The notes below the pieces were generated by a model that had not been told where the DNA came from, did no database searches, and was given only the letters and a program-made list of their open reading frames with translations. Source: Erythrobacter sp. (GTDB taxonomy: Bacteria > Pseudomonadota > Alphaproteobacteria > Sphingomonadales > Sphingomonadaceae). From it: DNA of 64,000 nt. The translations under genes and the position numbers were made by a program. The stretch is taken from contig JAILWQ010000001.1 in the NCBI GenBank assembly GCA_025698865.1, positions 682,001 to 746,000 of the forward strand, written 5' to 3'. Shown piece after piece: positions 56,868 through 64,000 of this stretch. The stretch's first letter is position 1; each line of letters opens with the position of its first letter.

Positions 56868-59114
56868 ATGAAAAGATCGCTCGGCCGGATCGGCTTCGCG
56901 TTGCTGTTCGTCCTGCTGGCCGCCTTCGTGGCGCTGGCGATATGGGAGCCGTTCTGGGCCGAACGCGAGACGACGCCGCCGTCGGCCTCGGCGACCGGCC
57001 GCATCTACTCCGCCGAGATCGTGCGCGACGAATTCGGCGTGCCGCACATCTACGGGCGGACCGATGCCGACGTCGCCTATGGCGTGGCGATCGCCCATGC
57101 GGAGGACGATTTCTTCAACCTCCAAGACGTCGCCGCCATGAGCCGGGGCCGCTACGGCGCGATCGCCGGGGCAGACGGAGCCGCGGTCGATTTCGCCTAC
57201 CACCTGCTCGATGCGCGCGGCACGGCGGAGCGGCACTATCCCAACCTGCCCGCCGACACCCGCGCCCTGTTCGAAGCCTATGCCACCGGGCTCAACGACT
57301 TCGCGCGCGACCATCCGGACGAACTCAAGCTGGCCAATCTCTTCCCGATCGACGGGATGGATGTCGCCACCGGCTTCGCGCTGCGGCAGCCCTTCTTCTT
57401 CGGCCTCAATTCGATCATCGGTCCGCTGGTCGAGAACAAGCCGCTGCGCCCCGAATACGGGCCGGCGATTTCGCAGCCCCGCGCGCCCGAAGGCGACGGC
57501 ATCGCGCCTGCCCGCGTGATCCGCGAAGAACCCGAACAGGCGAGCAAGCGCGCGTTCCCCCTTCCCTGGAGCGAGGACGGCGCGCTGGCAGGCTCTAACG
57601 CCTTCGTCGTGGCGCCGGAAAAGAGCGGCGGGCCGACAATCCTCGTTTCCAACAGCCACCAGCCCTGGCGCGGCGGCGTCGCCTGGTACGAGCTGGTCGT
57701 CGAGAGCGGCGAGGGCTGGCACTATGCCGGGGCGAACTTTCCCGGCAGCCCCTTCCCCTTCCTTGGCCACAACGAGAATCTCGGCTGGACCAACACGGTC
57801 AACCGGCCCGACATGGTCGATGTCTACAAGCTGGTGCTGAACGAGGACGGGACCAAATACCGCCTCGGCAACCGCTGGCTCGATCTCGAGGAGAAAACCG
57901 TCACCCTGCCGGTGAAGGTCGGGCCGGTGATCCTGCCGGTCCGCCGCACGGTGCATCGCAGCGTCCACGGCCCGGTGATCGTGAACGACAGCGGCGCCTA
58001 TGCGGTGCGCTATGGCGGGATGGACAATCTCGGCCAGCTCGACGCCTATTACCGGCTGAACAAGGCGGAGACCTTCGCCGAATGGGAGGACATCCTCGCG
58101 CGGATGGACATCCCCTCGACCAATTTCCTCTACGGCGATCGCGAGGGCAACATCGCCTATATCTACAACGCCGCCCTGCCAGACCGGCCCGCCGGACCCG
58201 ACTGGCGCAATATCCTGCCGGGCGACGATCCGCGCCTGATCTGGTCCGGCCCGGTCGAATATTCGCGGCTGCCGCGCTATTTCAACCCGGCCTCGGGCTG
58301 GCTCTACAACGCCAACAACACGCCCTACACCGCTGCCGGGCCGGGGAGCGATCTGAACCCTGACGATTTCGCGCCCGAACTCGGCATCGAGCTCGAACAG
58401 ACCAACCGCTCGCGCCGTTCGTGGAAGCTGATGAGCGAGGCGGACCGGCTCGACCGCGCGACGCTGGAAGCGATCAAGTACGACACGGCCTACGAGATGG
58501 CCGGCTACCTGCCCGGCATGTACGAGAAGTTGCGCGCGCTCGATCTGTCGGACGATCCGGACCTCGCCCGGGCGCGGGCGCTCCTGTTCACTTGGGACCG
58601 GACGGCGGACAATATCGGCCGGGCCGACGCGCTCGCCCTGCTGATGGTGCGCGACTTCATGAGCGCCGAATACCAGAACGGCCCCCAGCCCGATCCGCGC
58701 GAGGAGCTGCGCGAAGCGGTCGATCACCTGATGACCCATTTCGGGCGGATCGACCCGCCGATGAGCGAGCTGCTCCGGCTGCGCCAGGGGCCCGGTCCCT
58801 ACAGCGTCGACCTGCCGCTCGACGGCGGGTCCGACACGCTGCGCGCCTCGACCACCTGGGACGTGGCCAAGGATGGGCGGCTGGCCGTGCGCCACGGCGA
58901 CAGCTTCATCCAGTGGGTGGAGTGGGAACCGGGCGCGCGCGTCTCCTCGCGCTCGATCCAGCCTTTCGGCGCGGCGACCAACCGGCCGGACAATCCGCAC
59001 TTCACCGATCAGGCTACGCTGTTCGTCCAGCATCGCTTGAAACCGGTCCATTTCTGGCGCGAGGACGTGCTCGCCAACGCCACCTCGCGAAAGCGGGTGA
59101 CGAACGCCCGCTGA
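56868..59114 (+). CDS. Penicillin acylase family Ntn hydrolase (possible acyl-homoserine-lactone acylase)
   Basis: A 748-residue precursor. Residues 1-33 are an uncleaved anchor or signal (FALLFVLLAAFVALAIWEPFW). The alpha chain carries VRDEFGVPHIYGRTDADVAYGVAIAHAEDD. Autocleavage is expected before Ser243 in ALAGSNAFVV, where Ser becomes the N-terminal nucleophile of the beta chain. Beta-chain blocks include SNSHQPW, GHNENLGWTNTVNRPDMVDVY and NPASGWLYNANNTP. Members hydrolyse penicillin, aculeacin or N-acyl homoserine lactones; the substrate class is not fixed by sequence. It is divergent from the HerA-like gene. Confidence 0.92.
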   Translation: MKRSLGRIGFALLFVLLAAFVALAIWEPFWAERETTPPSASATGRIYSAEIVRDEFGVPHIYGRTDADVAYGVAIAHAEDDFFNLQDVAAMSRGRYGAIAGADGAAVDFAYHLLDARGTAERHYPNLPADTRALFEAYATGLNDFARDHPDELKLANLFPIDGMDVATGFALRQPFFFGLNSIIGPLVENKPLRPEYGPAISQPRAPEGDGIAPARVIREEPEQASKRAFPLPWSEDGALAGSNAFVVAPEKSGGPTILVSNSHQPWRGGVAWYELVVESGEGWHYAGANFPGSPFPFLGHNENLGWTNTVNRPDMVDVYKLVLNEDGTKYRLGNRWLDLEEKTVTLPVKVGPVILPVRRTVHRSVHGPVIVNDSGAYAVRYGGMDNLGQLDAYYRLNKAETFAEWEDILARMDIPSTNFLYGDREGNIAYIYNAALPDRPAGPDWRNILPGDDPRLIWSGPVEYSRLPRYFNPASGWLYNANNTPYTAAGPGSDLNPDDFAPELGIELEQTNRSRRSWKLMSEADRLDRATLEAIKYDTAYEMAGYLPGMYEKLRALDLSDDPDLARARALLFTWDRTADNIGRADALALLMVRDFMSAEYQNGPQPDPREELREAVDHLMTHFGRIDPPMSELLRLRQGPGPYSVDLPLDGGSDTLRASTTWDVAKDGRLAVRHGDSFIQWVEWEPGARVSSRSIQPFGAATNRPDNPHFTDQATLFVQHRLKPVHFWREDVLANATSRKRVTNAR

Positions 59115-59168
59115 CGTTCTAGCACCACTGCCATCATCGCGTTTCGTTATGAAAAACTGGGGAAAATC

Positions 59169-62057
59169 ATGCGCATCAAATCGATCCTGACCGCGGGCGT
59201 CGCCTCGCTCGTCCTCGCCGCCTGCACCACGGCGAACGACATGGACATGGCCCGCGGATCGGCCGCGGCGGCGCCGATGGCAGACGCCGGCGATGGCGCG
59301 CAGGCCGCGCCGACCCAGCTGGCCTCGCTGATCGACGAGGTCGAGATCCCCTACGAGAAATTCACGCTCGAAAACGGTCTCGACGTGATCGTGCACACCG
59401 ACCGCAAGGCGCCGATCGTCGGCGTGGCGGTGTGGTACAATGTCGGCTCGAAGGACGAGCCCAAGGGCGAGACCGGCTTTGCTCACCTGTTCGAACATCT
59501 GATGTTCAACGGATCGGAAAACGCGCCTGAGGACTATTTCCAGTATCTCCAGGAAATGGGCGCGACCGATTACAACGGCACGACCGATTTCGACCGCACC
59601 AATTACTTCCAGACCGTCCCCACCCCCGCGCTCGAGCGCGCGCTGTGGCTGGAAAGCGACCGGATGGGCTATCTGCTCGGCGCGATCACGCAGGCGAAGC
59701 TCGATAACCAGCGCGGCGTCGTCCAGAACGAGAAGCGGCAGGGCGACAACCAGCCCGGCGGCCTGGTGTTCTACGAGATCATCAACACCCTCTTCCCGGC
59801 TCCCCATCCCTACGACCACACCCCGATCGGTTCGATGGCCGACCTCGACGCGGCGACCATGAATACGGTGAAGGGCTGGTTCCGCGACAATTACGGGCCG
59901 AACAACGCCACGCTCGTCCTCGCCGGCGACGTCTCGCCTGCCGAAGCCCGGCCGCTGGTCGAGAAGTATTTCGGCCCAATCGCGCGCGGCCCGGTGAACG
60001 ATCCCGCCCAGGCGGACATCCCCGAGCTTTCCGGCGACGTGCGCAAGGTGATGAAGGATCAGGTCGCGGCGACCAACATCACCAAGTACTGGACCGCGCC
60101 CGGAATGCTCGACCGCGAACTGACCGCGCTGACGGTCGGCACGCTGATCCTCGGCGGTCTCGAATCGAGCCGGCTCGACCAGGCGCTGGTGCGTGACGAG
60201 CAGCTCGCCGTCGGCGTGTCCGCCGGCAATTACTCGTTCCAGCGCGTCGGCATCCTCAATGTCGGCGCCACCGCGCGTCCGGGCGTCGATCCGGCGGTGG
60301 TCGAACAGCGGCTCGGCCAGCTGGTCGCCGACTTCATCCGCACCGGCCCGACCGAGGACGAGGTGCGCCGCGCCGCGACCAGCACGGTGGCTTCCACGAT
60401 CCGCGGGCTCGAGCAGGTCGGCGGCTTCGGCGGCAAGGCGGTGACGCTCGCTTCGGGCGAGGTTTATGCCGACGATCCCGGCTTCTTCGCCCGCCAGCTG
60501 GAGATCCTTGCCACGCTCACGCCGGGCGAGGTGCAGGCCGCAATGCAGCGCTGGATGACGCGTCCCTCGATGACGCTGGTGCTCGAACCGGGCGAGCGCG
60601 AGGGCGAATATGCCGAAGCCGCCTCGGTCTCCGCCGCCGCCCCGCCGACGGCGGCCGAGGAAGCAGCCGCCGAAGCGCAGGTCACGGTCACCAAGGAACG
60701 ACCTAAGCCGCCGATCGACACCACCGCCGAACTCGACTTCCCCAACGTGCAGCACGTCCAGCTCGCCAACGGGATGCGCCTCAATTACGCGCAGCGCGAA
60801 ACCGTTCCGGCGACCTATGTGACCATGTCGTTCGATGCCGGATCGGCCGCCGATCCGCGCGACAAGCGCGGGCTCGAAACGTTGGCGCTGGGCCTGTTCG
60901 ACGAAGGCACGACCACGCTCGACGCGCAGGAGATCGCCGAAGCGCGTGAGCGTCTGGGCGCCAATATCTCGACCGGCGGCGGCTCCGACCGGTCCAGCTT
61001 CACGCTGTCGGCCCTTTCGGCCAACCTTGTCCCCTCGCTCGAGCTGATGAGCGACATCATCCGCAACCCGGCCTTCGACCCGGCCCAGATCGAGCGTGTG
61101 CGCACGCAGCAGATCACCGGGATCGAGCAGGAACTGCGCACCCCACAGGCGATCGCTGCGCGCACCCTCGCCCCGATCATCTATGGCGCGGACAGCCCCT
61201 ATGGCGGCTCGGGCAGCGGCACGGTCGAATCCGTCCGCGCGATCACCCGCGCCGACATCACCGGGTTCAAGGACCGTTGGATCCGCCCGGACAACGGCCA
61301 GGTCTTCGTGGTCTCCGACCGTCCGCTGGACGAGATCGTGGCGACCCTGAACGGTGTCTTCGGCGACTGGCGCGCGCCTTCGGTGGCCAAGGGGACCAAG
61401 AGCTTCGGCGAGATGGTAGATATGCCCGAATCCAGCCGGATCGTGCTCATCAACCGGCCCAATTCGCCGCAGAGCTTCATTCTCGGCGGCCAGCTGACCC
61501 CGGCCGATGCGCGGGACGAGACCTATGTCGATTTCCTCAACGCGAACAACGCGCTGGGCGGCAACTTCCTCGCTCGCCTGAACATGAACCTGCGCGAGAC
61601 CAAGGGCTGGAGCTACGGCGTGCGCGGCGCGCCGCAGACGCTCGAGAATGCGGTGAGCTATTATGTCTCCGCACCGGTCCAGGCCGACCGCACGGGCGAC
61701 GCGCTGGGCGAGCTGATCCGCGAGACCGGCGAGTTCCTCGACACGAGCGGCGTCACCGAGGCGGAGCTCGGCCGCATCGTCACCGCCCAGATCGGCGAGC
61801 TGCCCGGGCAGTTCGAGACCTCTAGTGCGGTGCTGAGCGCAATGCAGAGCAACGCGCTCTACGGCCGTCCCGACAATTACCAGGAAACTCTGGCCGCCCG
61901 CTACCGCGCGCAGACGGCGCAGAGCCTCGACACCGCCGTCCGCGCGGCGATCGACGGCGACCGCTTCGTCTGGGTGGTGGTCGGCGATGCCAGCGTCGTG
62001 CGCCCGCAGCTCGAACAGCTCGGCCTGCCGGTCGAGGTGCGCGAGATGGGCCAGTAA
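59169..62057 (+). CDS. Lipoprotein M16 metallopeptidase with two M16 domains
   Basis: A 962-residue exported protease. The lipoprotein signal ends SLVLAAC. The N-terminal M16 domain has the inverted zinc motif HLFEH (His106, Glu109, His110) in GFAHLFEHLMFNG, with the distal ligand Glu about 77 residues downstream. The second half repeats the fold (YAQRETVPATYVTMSFDAGSA, RLNMNLRETKGWSYGVRG) but lacks the HXXEH site, as usual for the partner half. An Ala/Glu linker near residue 480 joins the halves. It probably degrades peptides in the periplasm or at the outer membrane. It follows the acylase gene after 54 bases. Confidence 0.94.
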   Translation: MRIKSILTAGVASLVLAACTTANDMDMARGSAAAAPMADAGDGAQAAPTQLASLIDEVEIPYEKFTLENGLDVIVHTDRKAPIVGVAVWYNVGSKDEPKGETGFAHLFEHLMFNGSENAPEDYFQYLQEMGATDYNGTTDFDRTNYFQTVPTPALERALWLESDRMGYLLGAITQAKLDNQRGVVQNEKRQGDNQPGGLVFYEIINTLFPAPHPYDHTPIGSMADLDAATMNTVKGWFRDNYGPNNATLVLAGDVSPAEARPLVEKYFGPIARGPVNDPAQADIPELSGDVRKVMKDQVAATNITKYWTAPGMLDRELTALTVGTLILGGLESSRLDQALVRDEQLAVGVSAGNYSFQRVGILNVGATARPGVDPAVVEQRLGQLVADFIRTGPTEDEVRRAATSTVASTIRGLEQVGGFGGKAVTLASGEVYADDPGFFARQLEILATLTPGEVQAAMQRWMTRPSMTLVLEPGEREGEYAEAASVSAAAPPTAAEEAAAEAQVTVTKERPKPPIDTTAELDFPNVQHVQLANGMRLNYAQRETVPATYVTMSFDAGSAADPRDKRGLETLALGLFDEGTTTLDAQEIAEARERLGANISTGGGSDRSSFTLSALSANLVPSLELMSDIIRNPAFDPAQIERVRTQQITGIEQELRTPQAIAARTLAPIIYGADSPYGGSGSGTVESVRAITRADITGFKDRWIRPDNGQVFVVSDRPLDEIVATLNGVFGDWRAPSVAKGTKSFGEMVDMPESSRIVLINRPNSPQSFILGGQLTPADARDETYVDFLNANNALGGNFLARLNMNLRETKGWSYGVRGAPQTLENAVSYYVSAPVQADRTGDALGELIRETGEFLDTSGVTEAELGRIVTAQIGELPGQFETSSAVLSAMQSNALYGRPDNYQETLAARYRAQTAQSLDTAVRAAIDGDRFVWVVVGDASVVRPQLEQLGLPVEVREMGQ

Positions 62058-62151
62058 TGGGTTCGATCGGCCTTATTGACATCGCTGTCAGCAAGGCCGA
62101 TTGACTGCCCAGCAAACGCTTACCGTCAGTTACCAATCAGGAGAGAATTCC

Positions 62152-62457
62152 ATGTCCGTAGCCGGAACCTACGATACCGTCGTCAAGAGCCCGATGGGCG
62201 ACCAGAAGGGCACCTTCACCGTCGTTCCGGGCGACGATGGCAACAGCTTCACCGGTTCGATGGCCGGCGGCATGGGCTCGATGGACGTCAAGGATGGCAC
62301 CATTTCGGGCGACACGCTGAACTGGAAGATGGACATGACCGTCCCCATGCCGATGACGCTCAACTGCACTGCCACCGTCAATGGCGACCAGATGACCGGT
62401 ACGGTCAACGCCGGCGCCTTCGGCGACATGCCGCTGACGGGCGAGCGCCAGGGCTGA
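62152..62457 (+). CDS. Small conserved protein, function unknown
   Basis: A 101-residue protein starting MSVAGTYDTVVKSPMGDQKG, with AGGAG eleven bases upstream. It has no signal peptide or membrane segment. The pattern GTYDT...GTFTV...GNSFTGSMAGG...GTISGDTLNWKMDMTVPMPMTLNCTATVNGDQMTGTV suggests a small antiparallel beta-barrel with repeated short strands. Similar short Met/Gly-rich beta proteins are common in sphingomonads without assigned function. It is probably co-transcribed with the M16 gene or independent, as 94 bases separate them. Confidence 0.8.
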   Translation: MSVAGTYDTVVKSPMGDQKGTFTVVPGDDGNSFTGSMAGGMGSMDVKDGTISGDTLNWKMDMTVPMPMTLNCTATVNGDQMTGTVNAGAFGDMPLTGERQG

Positions 62458-62481
62458 GCCTTCGCTCCAGCGAAAGAATGC

Positions 62482-62512
62482 GAGGCCGTCGGAGCGTTCC
62501 GGCGGCCTCTTT
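62482..62512 (+). terminator. Terminator of small conserved protein gene
   Basis: A 12-bp stem, GAGGCCGTCGGA with TCCGGCGGCCTC (one G-T pair), around GCGT, followed by TTTC. It lies 25 bases after the stop codon. Confidence 0.8.
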
Positions 62513-62596
62513 CGTTCAGGGGACGTAATTCCGGTCAGCCTGGCGGAAGGGCGGAACAGCCGTTGCCTTCCCGGCTAGTCAGCCACGCGCATGCAA

Positions 62597-62626
62597 AAAG
62601 GCCGCCGGATCGCTCCGGCGGCCTTT
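62597..62626 (-). terminator. Bidirectional terminator, mainly for S46 peptidase gene
   Basis: A perfect 13-bp stem AAAGGCCGCCGGA / TCCGGCGGCCTTT with loop TCGC. On the minus strand it is followed by TTTTT-type sequence 23 bases after the peptidase stop. It also faces the small gene on the plus strand. Confidence 0.85.
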
Positions 62627-62649
62627 GCTTTTCCGTATGGGAAACGTGC

Positions 62650-64000
62650 CTAGCGGACGATATCCATTTCCTTGATCAGCGCGTCGGCGCCGTCGACCTT
62701 GTCCATCACCCACAGCATGTAGCGGGTGTCGACATGGATCGTGCGGGTCGTCTTGGGGTCGAAATCCCAGTCCGAATTGACGCTCTCGAACGTGCCGTCG
62801 AACAGCAGGCCGACCAGTTCGGCGCGCGAGTTCAGCGTCGCCGAACCGCTGTTGCCGCCGGTCGAATCGAGGTCCGAGAGGAAGTTCACCGGCACCGTGC
62901 CGATGCTGTCCAGCGCATAGCGGCCGTAATCCTTCTGGCGGATTTCCTCGAGCATCTTGGGCGGGGAGTTGAACGGCTCCTCGCCGGTATCCTTTTCCAG
63001 AATGCCCTCGACCGTGGTGAACGGCAGATAGGCCATCCCGTCGCGCGGGACGCCGCCCAGCACCGTGCCGTAGGTCACGCGCAGCGTGCTGTTGGCGTCG
63101 GGATAGGTGTTCACGCCCTGCGAGCGCTGCCAGGCGGTGATCGCCTCCATATAGGCGGGCCGCACCGCCAGCATACGGCCGGCCCGCTCCTCCTCCTGCT
63201 GTTCCAGCTGCCGCTCGTAATCGTAGAGCGCCACAGCCAGCTTCATGAACGGATCGCCGCTCGCTTCGAGCTGGGCGGGCGTCGCTTCCATCAGGGCCAG
63301 CCGGGTGGCGCTGTCGTCGAGATCGGTCGCGGCATAATAACCGTCGATCCGGCTCTCCAGCGCGGCGCGGTCGACATTGCCGGTGAGGCCCAGCGCCCGG
63401 TCGAGCGCCGGCACCCGCGCGGCGGCGGGCTGGTCGAGATACTTGCCGAGGAACAGCATCCACTCGGCCTTGTCGACCGCCGGATCGTAGCGCCGGTCGA
63501 GCGCCTGGAGACCCTGGCGGAAGAAGGTCATGTCGCGTTCCTGGAAGCCCGGATCACGCTCGGCATCGGGCTTCTGCCGTTCGCGCGAGAGGCGATAGAG
63601 CCGCTCCGCCGCCGACAGCATCTGCGAATTGGTGGCAAGACCATACCACAGGTTCTGGCGCGAAGCCGCCGCATCCTCGGCGCTCAGCGCCTGCAATTCG
63701 CGCGTGGCACGGGCGTAGGATGAACGCGAGCGATCGGCCGAGATCCAGTCCGCCAGCGAGGTTTCCCGCGCCCGCCGCCGGTCGACGAGGCCGACGCGGC
63801 GCGCGCCGTCGATCTGGCCGCGCAGGTTCTTCTCGGTATTGTTGAGCCCGGCGAGACGCGATTCGTACTTCACCCGCGCGTCCGAGCCTTCGGGCGCGGC
63901 CTCCTCGATCGTGTCGATCCAGTCGTTGTAGAGCCCGACCTGAAGCGGATAACGCCAGCCGAACGTGTCTTCGACCTCGGCCAGGGTCGCGTAGCGCGAG
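62650..64000 (-). CDS. S46 dipeptidyl-peptidase, C-terminal part (start outside window)
   Basis: The C-terminal 450 or so residues of a DPP7/DPP11-type serine exopeptidase that removes dipeptides in the periplasm. The catalytic region STGGNSGSATLNSRAELVGLLFDGTFES contains the nucleophilic Ser of GNSG. The residue 18 positions after it is Gly, in FDG. In the family, Gly here marks DPP7 (hydrophobic P1) and Arg marks DPP11 (Asp/Glu P1), so a DPP7-like preference is inferred. A long helical insertion lies upstream. The frame remains open to position 64000, so the N-terminal half is missing. The gene ends MDIVR, 24 bases before a strong terminator. Confidence 0.93.
   Translation of the reverse strand, partial: SRYATLAEVEDTFGWRYPLQVGLYNDWIDTIEEAAPEGSDARVKYESRLAGLNNTEKNLRGQIDGARRVGLVDRRRARETSLADWISADRSRSSYARATRELQALSAEDAAASRQNLWYGLATNSQMLSAAERLYRLSRERQKPDAERDPGFQERDMTFFRQGLQALDRRYDPAVDKAEWMLFLGKYLDQPAAARVPALDRALGLTGNVDRAALESRIDGYYAATDLDDSATRLALMEATPAQLEASGDPFMKLAVALYDYERQLEQQEEERAGRMLAVRPAYMEAITAWQRSQGVNTYPDANSTLRVTYGTVLGGVPRDGMAYLPFTTVEGILEKDTGEEPFNSPPKMLEEIRQKDYGRYALDSIGTVPVNFLSDLDSTGGNSGSATLNSRAELVGLLFDGTFESVNSDWDFDPKTTRTIHVDTRYMLWVMDKVDGADALIKEMDIVR

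Noticed and set aside
55251-60755. An 1834-codon open frame on the minus strand across the HerA-like, acylase and M16 genes
   Set aside because: It crosses three well-supported genes in other frames and shows only His/Arg/Asp-rich mirror composition.

Overview
The window is high-GC bacterial chromosome whose gene content and order point to an alphaproteobacterium of the Sphingomonadales, most likely an Erythrobacteraceae member. The indicators are the run argS-SPOR-nagZ-scpA-scpB-tatABC, glnB-glnA behind a sigma-54-type promoter, bpt next to tamA-tamB, homoserine kinase of the aminoglycoside-phosphotransferase fold between ispH and rnhA, a Cpa/Tad pilus cluster, and a 1000-residue TonB-dependent receptor. 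No tRNA, rRNA, CRISPR, insertion sequence or recognisable prophage was found.

Layout. 1-6.4 kb: map (partial), a DUF3298-like lipoprotein, an M17 aminopeptidase, an SH3 protein, argC, then the nitrogen pair glnB-glnA. 6.4-8.5 kb: a low-GC segment carrying a secreted HEXXH metallopeptidase, bracketed by two exact 46-bp copies of the glnA terminator. 8.5-11.8 kb: an XRE regulator/membrane protein pair, a lone GH24 lysozyme, a secreted repeat protein and a FAS1 lipoprotein. 11.8-19 kb: bpt-tamA-tamB on the minus strand. 19-22.8 kb: threonine ammonia-lyase, a YtcJ-like amidohydrolase and two small paralogous membrane proteins with acidic tails. 22.9-29.5 kb: the minus-strand chain argS-SPOR-nagZ-scpAB-tatABC, held together by start/stop overlaps. 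29.5-34.8 kb: a lipoprotein, ispH-thrB-rnhA, an FAD oxidoreductase and an alpha/beta hydrolase. 34.9-42.2 kb: cpaA-B-C-D-E-tadB-tadC, notably without the motor ATPase cpaF. 42.3-45.8 kb: a MarR regulator with enoyl-CoA hydratase, short-chain dehydrogenase and thiolase (fatty-acyl degradation). 46-52.5 kb: a TonB receptor flanked by two unrelated 2-oxoglutarate/Fe(II) oxygenase proteins, one fused to TPR repeats, plus a small secreted protein. 52.6-64 kb: clpB with a heat-shock-type promoter, a HerA-like ATPase, a penicillin-acylase-family Ntn hydrolase, a double M16 metallopeptidase, a small conserved protein and the C-terminal part of an S46 dipeptidyl-peptidase.

How the parts fit. Most of the window is core metabolism and envelope biogenesis: nitrogen sensing and assimilation, outer-membrane assembly by TamAB, Tat export, chromosome segregation by ScpAB, and peptidoglycan recycling by NagZ. 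The accessory-looking parts are the terminator-flanked metallopeptidase, the lysozyme/secreted-protein group, and the TonB receptor with its two oxygenases. The right end is rich in exported hydrolases (acylase, M16, S46), consistent with scavenging of peptides and acylated compounds. The clearest structural oddities are the duplicated glnA terminator flanking a compositionally distinct gene, the missing cpaF, and the receptor placed between two dioxygenases. No complete previously undescribed multi-gene system can be demonstrated from the sequence alone.
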